From positions 43,021,189 through 43,085,188 of the forward strand of contig CM075938.1 of assembly GCA_038030265.1 (NCBI GenBank): 64,000 bases of DNA, read 5' to 3'. This stretch comes from Corythucha ciliata (lineage: Eukaryota > Arthropoda > Insecta > Hemiptera > Tingidae). The translations under genes were made by a program, and so were the position numbers. The notes beneath the pieces are model-generated. The model saw only the letters and a list, made by a program, of their open reading frames with translations, was not told the DNA's origin and ran no database searches. This document shows, one piece after another, positions 46,395 to 57,779 of the stretch; the first letter of the stretch is position 1; the number at the start of each line of letters is the position of its first letter.

Positions 46395-48480
46395 CTCTGA
46401 GGCATTTTCCTTATTTTAGCCAAATTACCGCTATTTCCACACCCTATCCGCCAATTAGCGCTTACGCCAAGTTTATTAGCCACAAATTTCTTCTTTTTAG
46501 CCGCAAATGAGTGCTTTTTGTCATCCAGCAAATAAGCGCTTTTCTCAATTTTGGCCACGTGAACGTTTTTCTCAATTTCAGCTGCGAATTAGCGGGGTAG
46601 TCCATCTCACCCCCCCCCCCTAATAGACATAAATACGCGCTTTTTCTCAACTTTAGCAGCAAAGTAGCTTTATTATCCCGCGAATTGATTTTCTTAATTT
46701 TCCTCGACTCGGCATTTTCCACAATTTCAACTGTAAATTTATAGCGTCGACCAGGAAATTAGCACTTTGGTCAGTTTGAGCTGAAAATTAGCGTTTTTCT
46801 CGAGTGTTTTACTCAACATTAGTTACAAAATAGCGGTTTTTCTAAATTTTAGCTACGCAAATTATCATTTTTTTACTCACAATACGCTTTCATGGAGTTG
46901 CGATTATTGCTCAGTTTCAGCCGCGAATTCTCGGCTTTTGGACCCATAGCTATAGATTGACGCTTTTTCTCAATTTCAGGCTCAAAGTTGTTTGCGAATG
47001 CAGCAGATTGAAATTGCAATTGCTCTCAATTTTAGCCGCGGATTAGTAATTTTTGTTAATTTTAGCCGCGAATTGGTGTTATCAGATATTTTAGCTGCAA
47101 ATCGGAATTTTTTTTTGGCAACGAATTATCACTATTTTCAGTTTGGGCTGAAAATTAACCTTTCTCATAGTTTTAGCCAGGCTATTTTCTCAATTTTGGC
47201 CGCAAATTAGCCGGTTCTTTTACATCTTAGCACCGCATTAGCAATTTTGTTTTACTTTTAGCTAATATACCGCTTCTTCTCAGTTCTAGCCGCGAATCTG
47301 TGGTTTTTTTTTTACTTATTGCCATGAATTTCCTCTTTTTCTCACTTTTAGCCACAAAGTTACCCTCAGAAGGCGAGAAAGCGCGTATTTAAGTTAAAAA
47401 TTTCAACACGCTAGTATGTTTGAAATTTGTATTTTTTGTCATTTAGCCATGATTTTTTTTTTTCAATTTTAGCTGCGTAGAAGCACTTTTCCCCAGAAAA
47501 GAGTTTTTCTTTATTTATTTATTAATATTATTCAATATTCGCTGTTTTTTCCATCAATTTTTACTATGAATTAGCGGTTTTTGTTTAGTTTTAGCCTCAA
47601 ACGGAAGCTACTCATTTGCGTTTTTTCAATTTAAGCCGGGATTTGGTGATTTTTTCCAATTTACAGCCGCGGATTAGCGCTTTTTTTATTTTAGTAGCGT
47701 TTCTGTCACTTGAATTAGCGATTTTCCTCCATTTCAGCCACGAATTAATGTTTTCCTCATTTTCCAGCTGCAGGTTAGCCTTTTTTCCATTGTTAGCAGC
47801 GAATTTATACTTTTTCTCAATTTGAGCCGAAAATTAGTGTTTTTCTTAATTTTAGCCGCGCTAATTAATAATTTTTTCAATTTTATCAGTTTTTTTTTTT
47901 AGTTTGAGCCTCGAATCTTTCAGAAGCTACGGATTTGCGTTTTCTCAATTGCTGCCGTGAATTGACTATTTTCGTTTTTCCTCAACTTTAGAATTAACGA
48001 TTTTTCTCAATTTCAGCTTTGAAATAACGTTTTCTGCTGATTTTGCAGTGAATTAGCATATCTATTCTCTTTTTCATACGCGAATGGGCAATTTTTCGTC
48101 ATTTCAGTTCTGAATTTGCCATTTTTGGCCAATTTTAACCCGAATTAGCGTTGTTTTTGTCAATTTTAGCCGCGATTTTTAAAAATTGTGCAGGCTTGAA
48201 TTAGTAGCGTGTATCCTCATTTCTAGCCGCGGGCTTGGCCCGCACTTGCACACTTGCACTTTGCGTTGATTTCTACATTTTTGATGTGGAATGGCCGCCA
48301 TACATCCCGAATCGACGATTTTTTCTCAATTTTGTACTGGAAGTTGCACCGTGAGACGACGACTCAGCGCTTTTCCCAGTTATAGCATAGCTACGTATTA
48401 GCGCTTTTTTCTAAGTTTTTGCCGCGTCAGCAAGTTGCAAATTGCCGATCAGTACAATTAGTGCGCTTGACGAAACTGAG
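46395..48480 (-). repeat. Long diverged tandem array, about 30-bp period (family B, inverted)
   Basis: This is the largest array in the window, about 2.1 kb. Units read TTCTCAATTTTAGCCGCGAA then TTAGCGCTT on the plus strand, the reverse complement of family B elsewhere. Unit identity is low and spacing fluctuates. Confidence 0.8.
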
Positions 48481-48808
48481 GACGGTGTATTTCCTCCTGT
48501 TTAGCCGAGAATTTCCTCAAGACGGCGGGAAAATCTGTATTTCAGCTATCATAATAGCACTTTTGGGAGCTCAATAGAATATTCAGCCCACACTCTTTGT
48601 TGATATCACTTGTAACGTTATATTCACCAGGTCGGGTATTAGACTGAAATTCGTAGATAGGAGCCAAATCGCTGTCCAATATTTTCATATATACCTACAT
48701 CCATGAATATAGAACTTAAAAATCCTAATTTTTCCGTATTCAAGCAAGGTGGCCGCGTCTGATAGTGAACCCGGGGCGGTCCGCTCCCCTCGCCCCTACC
48801 TCGATACG

Positions 48809-49027
48809 CTACAGGCTACAGAGAAAAACTGAATCATCAGCTAACTGAGCGAAAGTTAAGTTAGAAGACGAAGGAATGTCACTATCAAATGCTAGGTGTA
48901 TTAGGTATAGTAGTGGGCCCAGCACTATACCTTGAGGGACGCGAGCTCGAATTAGTGGTGAGCGCGGGACGGGAAATGAAAAGTCCGTACCGCATTTTTT
49001 GGCTGAGTTCCCGTCTCGGACACTCAT
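48809..49027 (-). pseudogene. Reverse-transcriptase fragment (non-LTR)
   Basis: The minus strand reads RVPQGIVLGPLLYLI, then DIPSSSNLTFAQLADDSVFL, matching the VPQGSVLGPLLY and catalytic ADD boxes of a Jockey-like RT. The flanks are not coding. Confidence 0.8.
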
Positions 49028-49393
49028 GTCCCGTTCCCTGTCCTATCCTACGCGGATGTCCCGCACGTACCGCGAGACAAGAAGTACATGACCAAATACC
49101 CCCATATCCCTCAACAGATGTTTTCAAAGAGTCGTTTTAGGGTGTTGTGACCAATGAACATCCGTGGGGGGGGGGGAACACCCTAGTACATTGGTGAATG
49201 CAGAAAAAGGATTAGGTGGAGGAGAGTTTCAATGAAATGACAAAATGCTTTTGCTGGTGTTTTTTGCCTGTAACTCGAATACAGGTTCCACAGACAAATA
49301 TTTCATGTTAAAGGTTAAAGAACGTTAAATTTAAGAAAATTTAACGCTCTTCAACTTATAAATTCATTAAAAAATGTTTGAACTGTGAATTTA

Positions 49394-49542
49394 GGGCGCT
49401 TTCACGCTTGAGATTCCGGTGTCTGATTCCGGAATCAAGGGTACTAAAAATGCAATACGACACATGTGCTCATTCACACTTAAGATTCCGGTATCCCATA
49501 CTAAAAGTGTGCGATTCCGAAATCCAAGTGTGAAGGAGCGCC
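49394..49542. mobile_element. MITE-like element with inverted GGCGCTTTCACRCTTG ends
   Basis: The left end GGGCGCTTTCACGCTTGAGA and the right end, whose reverse complement is GGCGCTCCTTCACACTTGGA, match imperfectly. Both ends are followed inward by ATTCCGG words. No clear target duplication is seen. Confidence 0.6.
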
Positions 49543-50040
49543 TTGACTGTAGTGTATTTTTAGTATCCTTTGTATTTTCGTTATATTGTTCTTCCTGAAA
49601 AGGACTGTCTAATAGGACGGCTAGCCTATATATGTGGCCCGTGCCAAAGATTTACAGGCAATTTGTGAGTAATTGTGCTTGAAACGGATCACACAGACAT
49701 TCGGTCCATGAACTGTTAATTTAGCTCTGAGAATTCACTATACCTACACGAAAAAAAAACAAAACAAAAACAAAAGACCACAGGGTCTCGCTTACAACTG
49801 AATTAAAATTTGGGTTTTCCGACGTTTAAAGTGTTAGTACTAGCGTTTGATAGTTTCCAAAATTTTCGTTTTTATTCTTTCTTTAACTACCACAAACAGA
49901 TTAACGGAGTAATACATTTAGGATTGCGTTCTTTTATTTTCATTTCGGTAGAAAGTTTAAATACACATTGAACTGGTAACTTACGGGCGTTGAAAAAACG
50001 ATAAATATTACAAATTATTAAAAATAACATTTTACATTGT

Positions 50041-50179
50041 AGGTCTGTTTTTTTGTTCCTCTAGTGTTACACTAGTGAAGAAAACTATGTGGTACCATTC
50101 ACTTCTTGGAAATTTATCAATCAATTCATGTGTTTTTTTCCATACCAATGTAACACGAGTGTAGCCAGAAAACAGACCT
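50041..50179. mobile_element. MITE-like element with AGGTCTGTTTT inverted ends
   Basis: The first and last 11-12 bases are inverted copies (AGGTCTGTTTT). The inner parts also pair around TAGTGTTACACTAGTG and its partner. It lies 3' of robo. Confidence 0.65.
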
Positions 50180-50971
50180 TGCAATAATTTATTCATTACT
50201 TATTATTAATTTCCGGTGGAATATATTAGAAAGCAACGATGAGCAGATTATACGTATGTTTTCTTTAATCGACGGCGCATTTTATTTTATTGCCTGAGTA
50301 ATTATTTGTTTTTGATATGTACAATAATTCACATGATTTACGCCCATGTCTGACTAGGCATATGTACACAACATGATCAAATAAACAAATCAAGAAAATA
50401 AAATTAACACACAGAACACTTTTTATTGCGTATTTTACACGATTATACTATACATTCTTCAAATGGCACGATAAGCACACGCGTTCTGCATGGCTCGCGG
50501 GTCCTAAACTCTACTTCTTTGTAGGCCAACTAACTACTCATGTTGAAAATTAAATTATTCACAGACTCACGGTTTAAAAATGAAACCAAAACTAGAAAAC
50601 AAAAATAAACGAGATACCTTTGGTGGTGTAGTGTCCTTACTTTTGGGACCTGTACACTTAACGACGTGCTTTTCTCGATATGACTAAACAAGTTATTGAT
50701 ATGAGTCACTAGCAGATGCCAAAAATGGAGGATAACATGAAATCAGGAGCAACATAACGCTCATAGAGACTGCTTTGACGATCATTTCAAAGCCAGAGGA
50801 CGCTTCCTTGGTCTTAAGCGTGCCTGTGGCGTTTAAAATGATATTTGTTACTTAGCGTTATAATACGATCACAGAAATGCCTAAAATTATTAGAGACCCC
50901 CCCTCCCCAACCTATTTTTTTTTCGGTAAATATCAGTCTTATGAATAGACTCGAGAGTTAACGTCTATCAA
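50180..50971 (-). other. Probable robo 3' UTR and flank
   Basis: No ORF is supported. A minus-strand AATAAA at 50422-50427 is about 545 bases past the stop codon and may be the polyadenylation signal. Confidence 0.4.
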
Positions 50972-51252
50972 TCACGACGACGGCTCACTGCGGGACGAAT
51001 TATGGTACAAAGGTTGATACTGCGCGTGGGCCGGTGGATGGTGAGGTGGCGGCGTGAAGGTAGACAACGTGCTATGGACGGGATTCGGAGTAACCCGCCA
51101 GCTACTCGCTGTCGGTGGCGGTCGTTCCGTGCTACGGTGTTGGTGGTGATGACTTCTTCGGAGAGTGGAACAGTGAACACCACCCATTTCTGACGATGCC
51201 TTTCTTCCGCTCGAGATCATATTATTGGAAGACGTTTTGATTGGGTTATGCT
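50972..51252 (-). CDS. robo: Robo exon 13: C-terminus
   Basis: It encodes 93 codons including stop, rich in His, Ser and Pro ([19 protein letters not shown]), and ends SRSEPSS then TGA at 50974-50972. It follows a TCCTAG acceptor. Confidence 0.92.
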
Positions 51253-54200
51253 CTAGGAAAATATACATATTAACAACTGTAGAAAAGGTTTTAGAAGAGA
51301 AACTGTGATTGCACGTACCTTTTTGGTGCGGATAATCGTTGAAATATGTGTCCGAATAGATATTTGTATCATAAAATGAATTCTGCGGGGAATAAGGATC
51401 ATCCTGTTTTTCACTAGGACAGATCTGAAGCCAACCCTAACAGAGAGTTCCAAGTAAAAAGACGCATTCAGAGTGTTTTATATAATAAAAATACCTGGGT
51501 CAGTCGGCTGTTGGAGGTATGTAGCTGTCTGTTTGAGGAATATTTGTTGACGAGAGTTGTCGTAGCGTAAGGTGCAGGGCTTGTCGAGCCGTCGTTTTTA
51601 CAGAAAGACTGGTTCATGGGGTCAACTTCGGCGTAGTCGGCCGGCTCAAGCAGGTCCGGCTGAGGGCGAGGCTCATGAGACCAGACGATTCCACCACGAC
51701 TTGGTTCGATCCATAGGGTTGAATCGTGTGGGTGAGGGATGAGAGCGTGACCCGTGGACATTGGATGAGGGAGTCCCACGGCTGCTTTCAGGCTCAGAGG
51801 TGTAGCTAGGATTCCTCCATTGGAGCGTGAATCTGTAGTAAGCATAATACGCATTTTCCACTTTCAAATGATCAAATGAGAAAAGATGATAAGCTGACAT
51901 ACCAGGAAGAGTTGATTTCTTCACAAGAAGTTGCCGACGTCTAACTAACAGCATCGCAGTAAACAAAAGGAACATAACGGCTACCATACTACCAAGTAGA
52001 GCCATAAACCACGTCTCTGTCAGGAAATCGTTATGACCCGGCCCTAATCCGGGTTTCTGACCAATTGGCTGTCGATGGTGTTGATCCTTGTAGACCTGCC
52101 GGGACGCTGGGTCGAGTCGAAGAGTCGCCGGACTCGTGAATGGACCGATTCCTGCCCTTGTGGCCGCCGCAACTTCAACGGTGTACAAAACACCAGCCGA
52201 TAGGTTCATGAGAAGAAGAGAGGGTGTGCCAGCGTTAACGGTAACGTTGCTGAAAATTGTGCCGTTGCCCATTTCGCCTCCACTGACAACAACTTGATAT
52301 GTTCGAAGGATGCCGTTGTGGGCTGCCTGCGGTGGAGGCTTCCATTTTAAGTATACTGCACTCGTGTTCAGTAGAACAGCTTCAAGGCCATTTGGTGGCT
52401 CAGATGGAACTACAAATCAGTTCAAGAAAAGTTACTTCTACTTCAATTCTTCAGAAAAACATAATCAGCTTACCATCCTCGAGTGTTCTAGCAGTGCGAG
52501 AATTTGATGGTCGTCCGTCTATTGACTTATAGAAAGGAACCAGAAAAAATTGGTATCGAGTGAACTTGGCAAGGCCAGTGACCAAAAAACCAGAAGCTTC
52601 GCCTGCGTGAAGAACAGTTAGCATGTTGGTGACTCGAGCCGACGCGTCCAATCCACGGGAGTATATGTAGAATCCTTCAACGTAGTCACCGTTCAAAATC
52701 TAAAAGTGTGAGTAATTTTAGCCGTTCCACTTTCCCACTCCTTAACTAATTAACCAACCTCCCAGACAATTTTGATAGAAGTGGAACTCAACGGTTGAAT
52801 GCTCGCCAGGTCCACAACGTGACCATTTACAAGAGCTGCCCGCGCCTCCTTCATCGACAGATCGTCATCAATGAGTCTCTCCTGGCTGAAAGTGGGGGTG
52901 AGTTGGATTGATTCGGAGCGTGGAGAGGGAGGCGAAAATCCATGAGAGTTTTCAGCTCGTACGAGAAACACATAGGTCCCTCCTGGGCGAAGATTTGTTT
53001 GCACGTATGTCGGTCCGGGGACACGACGTGCTACAACAACCCAACCTGGTGGAGACGAATTTGTTTCCGACGTCGTCCGTCCCGACATTTCAACCTGAAA
53101 GGGAAACGCATCAGTTCGCAGTTCATCGCACGGCAAAACAAAACTTCTCACCTGATATCCAACGAGCGAAGATGACCCAATCTTATTAGATCGTGACCAT
53201 GAGATTGTCACGCTGTTATGTGTTTTATTGACAACTACTGGCCTCGTGGGAGGTCCTGGAAAAGACGATGGTTCGGGGGACCGAAAAAAAGCAATGTTTG
53301 GGTTCGTGGGTGACTCTAGGCGAAGGTATGCGCTCCACGTTGACTTTCCTGAGCGAGACGAAGCGACACACGTGTACTCTCCGCTGTCACTTTTTGCTAG
53401 ATCTAAACAATTAAACCGATTAGGGGCAAGTTTAAAAATATGAAGGCCAATCCTGCCCTACCAGTAATTTGTAAAGCTCCAGCATCAGTCACATTGATCC
53501 TTGGTGTAGGCACAACAGGTGATTCTTCTTTGTACCAGGTGATGATCGGATCAGGTTGTCCAGTTGCCTTGCAGCTCATAGTAGCCATTGATTTCAAGGG
53601 CAGTGTTTGATTAGCTGGTCCTAAGGCACAGAATACTCGTATATCAAGTTCTTTCTATGAATCTATTACTAGCTCTCCTCAACGGGCATACCTTGGATAA
53701 TGATGGGAGGAGGATTTTCTTCGGGCGTGGAGACTAGAAGTCGAGATCTCCACGTGTCCGAGCCAGCTTGATTGACAGCTGAACAAATGACTACTAGACC
53801 GGAGTCATTTCTAACAACATCCTTCGAAGATGAAAGAAAATGTAAATCCTGTAATGACTTACTGAGTATACATATATTAAAAAATATATATACCTGTAGC
53901 GTCAACGTTGCTTGCGCATCAGGAGTGATCGATGACGAAAACCGATCCATCGACTCCCCAGGGAACAACAGTGTGCGATTTCCCTCGATAGACCAAAAAA
54001 CTGACGGCCTTGGTTTACCGTCAACTCCGCAGGTGAAGACAGCGTCATCCGACAAGTCAACGAGTTGATCTTGAGATTTGCTTAAAATGACCGGTGGGGC
54101 TAAGCACAAAATATGATTGAATCTTCCTAGCAATAATTTTGATAAGAAAAAATATCCCACACATACAGTGAACGGTCAAAGTAGCCGAAGCGGACACAGT

Positions 54201-57200
54201 GCCCACACCGTTGTCAGCTTCGCAGCTGTACTCCCCTTCGTCCTCCGCGGTGATTCCTTCGAGTTTCAACGCCTTGTCATCCAATATGGTGGCTCGCGCC
54301 AGTGGCATCGGTCCACCGCCCGCGGTCCTTTTCCACATGACGTCTGGAACGGGGTCACCATCGACCGAACACTCGAAAATCACAGTACCTCCGGCCAGTG
54401 TGACGGCATCTTCTGGACCGCGTACAATGTACGGTTTGACTGCAAACGCAAGACCGCGAGTTATAAATGATTTTCTGTGGGATAAACACGTTGGAATTTA
54501 AAAATCTTACCGTGGACTCGAAGAAGAGCCACAGCGGACTCTCGATGACCGACTGTATTCTCGGCAACACACTGGTATTTGCCGTCGTCACTTGATCTGA
54601 CGTCCTGTATCGCCAAGTTACCACCGTCGACTATTCTCATTCTGAAATTGAAGAAAAATAACCAAATTTTAAAACCAATATTATTTTAAAAAAATTAAAA
54701 CTAAACATTTTACACCGAGGATAAAATATATTGATCTAATAACAGTTTAAACCCCCTTTTAACCAAATCGTGTAGCCTTAATTGCTGTGTCTGCTTGCTA
54801 TTATCCAGCTTACAGAATAAATCTACTATTGCCCTGTATTTTTCGAATTTCTGAGTGTGATACGAATAACCGATTCACAGCTAACATTATGAAAACCACT
54901 AATTCGCCACTAAATAAAAAAAAAGCACTAATTTTGGGGGGACATTTTAATTTTATCTGCAATGCTCTGGTAAAATTGAGAGAAATAACCGATGAATAAC
55001 ATTATTGGCCGAGTCGGTAGGGCGTCGACTCTCATGTCCAGGTATCGTCTGTTGAGTGGGTTTGATTCCCCCTACAGGCTGGATTATGTAAAAATGATAA
55101 ATCACGTGTAAAAAAGTGATGGGTGTGCTCTCGCCCTCGTCCACGACACCTTATGTTAGTTGCACGTAAAGCCCCGTTGGATTACCATTGCACGTATCAA
55201 GCCTATTTTTGTGACAGAGAACCCAGGGCTAGCCAGCCAGGATAGTAGCCAAAGTTTGCCAAATATGGCAATGAAATAACATCACACTGGGCAAAAGTCT
55301 GCTGAATTGTCAGTTTAGGGTCTAATTATATCGGCGACATTGCTAGTTTTCGGTATTTATTCCCGTAAAATTGTCATTTTCTGGTCTTCATGTCCACGAA
55401 ATTTCGAGTTGGATCTTACTTAGTGGCTTGAAACCCGCCGGGCTAATAGCAGGTCACGAAAGTTCTCAAAATCTTGAGATTTGCACCATTTTGAAATCAA
55501 ATATCCACGAAATTTGAATTTTCCTGGCTGAATACTTGCGATATTGTGAAGTTTCATGTCTCAGTTTTCAGCGAAATTGAAAGTTTCGGTCATTTTTTGG
55601 AAAGTCATGGATCTCGGGCATGCAAACCCTGACAGCACTCGATTTCTGATGAATAGTCACAAAATTGCAACATTCTGAACGTGAACATCCGAAAAATGGG
55701 AAGTTTACTTGCAGAGAATATTCGTGCTAAGTTGAAGAAGATTGCACTATAAAATTCGATTAGGTACTTAGTTTCCGGTCTTCATTTTCGTTAAATTACA
55801 CAAGTTTCGGTTAAGCTTATAGACTTATTGCCACCACAGCGCTCCCAGTCCGACAAATTGCAGCAAAGTTTCAGCATTTTGTAGGCAACTTTCCGTGAAA
55901 TTGGAAGTTTCCTGACTGACCATTTACGATACTGCCAGTTTCACGGCCTGCTTTTGTTTTTAGTGGGCGCGAACCCTAGTCAAGCCGACCCCAACTGCGT
56001 CCATTTGAACGTATTCACCTTATTGAAATTGAATTAGTTTGCAAGTTTGGGTAGAGCTAGAGCTTCATGATTTTATTGAAATTATTAAAGTTACCTGAAA
56101 ATTACAGTTTCGGGTCTTCAGGTCTCAATTTAAGCGAAGATGCAAGTTTAGGGTCTTAATTAAAGCGAAATTTAAGCTTTAAGACCATTTCCGCGACGGT
56201 GCGGAACCAAGGCTATAGCATGCTCCGACTCAGACCTTAGCTCGACGATTACCCATGAAATTTGAAGTTTCGGGTCTTCATTTCAACAAAATTGCAAGTT
56301 CTGGGTCTTAAATTTCTGAGAAATTGCAAGTTTCATTGCTAAATCCCCGTGAAATATCAAGTCTGCAACGGCTGGGGGCCAGCCGTTCACGACGGACCGC
56401 GTTGTAGGCTGACGAGGTCCAAACTGAACATTTTGGAGGCAACTATTTATGAAAGTGAATCCTTCCTGGCATAATTTTTGCGAAACTGCAAGTTTCAGGG
56501 ACCCTGGGCTAGCTGGCTCAGACTACCGCACCCATACCCTGACGAATGACCGTGTAATTTCAGCATTTAGAGATGAATATTAAATTTGTGAGTCTGCAAA
56601 TTGAGTTCTAATTTGAGCCAAATTACAAGTTTTCTGGCTGAATTACCTTCCGTGAAATTGAAAGTGTCAGGTCCATACAAGCGTTATTTTAAGCGGAATT
56701 GTAAGTTCAGCGCTTTATAGTTCAAACAAAATGGCATGTTTTGGGGCCTTTTTTGAGGCGGCGGACCACTTACAAGATTCGGAGATAAATTGAAGTTGCG
56801 GGCTCCCGGGCGCTGACGAGCCGCTCAATTAATTGGCCGTGTGGTGTTGCTGAGGGGGGGGGGGGTTGCGTTCGCTACGAAATTAAAGTTCCAAGGAAAC
56901 ATAGCCACAACATTGAAATTTCTGGGCTTCAATTGTGCCGTGAAATTGCCATTTTCACCGGGACAAGTACAGTCCACACGGGGTTTTTATACAGTCGAAA
57001 AGGATCGTTTTAGTGCTGAGGAGTGAGAAACCATTCATAGGACGTTGCTTCATCAGATCAGCTTTTTAAATCCCACCGGTGGTTTCTTCGGGAGCATTCT
57101 TGCTGAGTTTGTAGAGGTGATATTCACATTTCGCGGGCAGGAAACATTTATAATCGTTGAAATCCTTTTCAGTGCGTCAAGCTTTGTTCGCACTGAGAAG

Positions 57201-57779
57201 AAAGAGGTTCTTTCATGAAAAAAGAAGATGAGACAGCAGCTGCATATACCAAACAAGAGTAATTTGAAGAGCAGTTTTTCAATTTGTCTGAAGATTTCTT
57301 CGAGAAAACCTCAAGAGGTGAATCAAAGATTCAACTCAGCGATGCGCGTACGATTACACGACGTTTACGATGGTATGGAGATGGTGAAAAATGAATAAAT
57401 ACATCGATTTACGCTCATTATTTTCTTTGTCATTCAAACATTATTTCATTTTATCTGTCGGCTAGTGAGGATGCTTGCAGTAATTTTGTTTTACTGCATG
57501 AAGTGTCAAAGAAGGATTTCTATCTGTTTGAAAGGTATCAATCCTCAACTTAATTTCTGTTTAATTTTACTACTAATTTTCCGCTAACATTCACTGCAGG
57601 GCTAAACATGGAAAAACGATCTCACCTTTTATTCGCTTCCATGTCGATAACATGGCCATTCCTCTTCCACGTAACGACTGGCTCGGGATGCCCTCGCGGT
57701 GGGCCGCACTCCAATAGCGCTGTCTCTCCTCGGGCCACTCTTAAATTCTGCGGTTCTGCTCGAAACTCGTCTCGTAGAA
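50972..57779 (-). CDS. robo: Roundabout (Robo) axon-guidance receptor, 3' thirteen exons
   Basis: Robo is the neuronal transmembrane receptor for Slit. The thirteen exons join in phase into about 1,031 residues: most of Ig2 from LRDEFRAEP, then Ig3, Ig4, Ig5, three fibronectin III domains, a membrane helix ([20 protein letters not shown]) and a tail of about 250 residues. Ig2 has [13 protein letters not shown] and VDGGNLAI, both highly characteristic of Robo. The tail has APYATTTL, matching the CC1 core, and YAEVDP, which may be CC0. No LPPPP-type CC2 motif or clear CC3 was seen. Eleven introns are 57-72 bases and one is 2,984. Signal peptide and Ig1 are missing, probably right of the window. 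Robo identity is firm; the paralogue is not determined. Confidence 0.95.
51319..51424 (-). CDS. robo: Robo exon 12: Tyr-rich tail segment
   Basis: It reads [20 protein letters not shown] then [15 protein letters not shown]. The four or more tyrosines are candidate phosphorylation sites; this is inference. Confidence 0.92.
51495..51832 (-). CDS. robo: Robo exon 11: cytoplasmic CC0/CC1 region
   Basis: It carries [17 protein letters not shown] and [12 protein letters not shown], the second matching the conserved CC1 motif. The correct frame is the one beginning DSRSNGG after CTACAG. Confidence 0.93.
51903..52409 (-). CDS. robo: Robo exon 10: third FN3 domain and membrane helix
   Basis: FN3 starts [11 protein letters not shown] and has VYLKWKPPP and [12 protein letters not shown] juxtamembrane stretch and the helix at about residues 755-777 of the partial protein follow, then RRRQLLVKK. 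An open frame continues past the GTATGT donor but is intron. Confidence 0.95.
52474..52699 (-). CDS. robo: Robo exon 9: end of second FN3 domain
   Basis: It reads [13 protein letters not shown] and [20 protein letters not shown], typical of the Robo FN3-2 C-terminal half. The donor is GTAAGC. Confidence 0.95.
52759..53094 (-). CDS. robo: Robo exon 8: end of FN3-1 and start of FN3-2
   Basis: It contains [14 protein letters not shown] and [19 protein letters not shown], then a linker and IKIVWE. It is exactly 112 codons in phase 0. Confidence 0.95.
53152..53402 (-). CDS. robo: Robo exon 7: end of Ig5 and start of FN3-1
   Basis: It reads [20 protein letters not shown], which closes Ig5, then [20 protein letters not shown], which opens FN3-1. 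Confidence 0.95.
53462..53620 (-). CDS. robo: Robo exon 6: first half of Ig5
   Basis: It reads [20 protein letters not shown] and [12 protein letters not shown] up to ALQIT. The donor is GTAGGG. Confidence 0.95.
53692..53821 (-). CDS. robo: Robo exon 5: end of Ig4
   Basis: It reads [20 protein letters not shown] and the Ig4-Ig5 linker PPPIIIQ. Confidence 0.95.
53894..54099 (-). CDS. robo: Robo exon 4: start of Ig4
   Basis: It reads [20 protein letters not shown], then [20 protein letters not shown] and LLFP, close to the Robo Ig4 pattern. Confidence 0.95.
54167..54439 (-). CDS. robo: Robo exon 3: Ig3
   Basis: The whole Ig3 domain: [38 protein letters not shown] and [10 protein letters not shown]. 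Confidence 0.95.
54511..54641 (-). CDS. robo: Robo exon 2 of window: end of Ig2
   Basis: It reads [20 protein letters not shown] and [20 protein letters not shown]. It is too short for a simple ORF search and was found by splice phase and family pattern. Confidence 0.95.
54870..54995 (+). repeat. Short family B array
   Basis: A few units like CTAATTCGCCACTAAATAAA followed by AAAAGCACTAATTT end directly at the tRNA-like SINE head. Confidence 0.45.
55003..55190 (+). mobile_element. tRNA-related SINE candidate
   Basis: An A-box-like TGGCCGAGTCGGTAGGGCG (about 55005) and a B box GGGTTTGATTCCC (55058-55070) are spaced as in a tRNA. An unrelated tail of about 110 bases follows. The stems do not fold fully, so a working tRNA is unlikely. 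Confidence 0.6.
55290..56990 (+). repeat. Long diverged tandem array (family C)
   Basis: Units of GCGAAATTGCAAGTTTCGGG with GTCTTCATTT joints recur for 1.7 kb. They are broken by GC-rich patches and a poly-G run near 56854. Confidence 0.75.
57626..57779 (-). CDS. robo: Robo exon 1 of window: start of Ig2
   Basis: It reads [20 protein letters not shown], then [20 protein letters not shown]. It lies between a TTACAG acceptor at 57780 and a GTGAGA donor. It completes codons split with the unseen Ig1 exon. Confidence 0.95.

Larger units (their letters stand above)
54642..57625 (-). other. Robo intron inside Ig2, 3.0 kb
   Basis: It holds a few family B units (54870-54990), a tRNA-related SINE candidate and a long family C array. 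The stretch 57000-57625 shows nothing recognisable. It is the only long intron seen in this gene. Confidence 0.8.

Noticed and set aside
51673..51902. Open frame continuing past robo exon 10
   Set aside because: It runs through a GTATGT donor into a different frame from exon 11; the spliced frame restores the CC1 motif.
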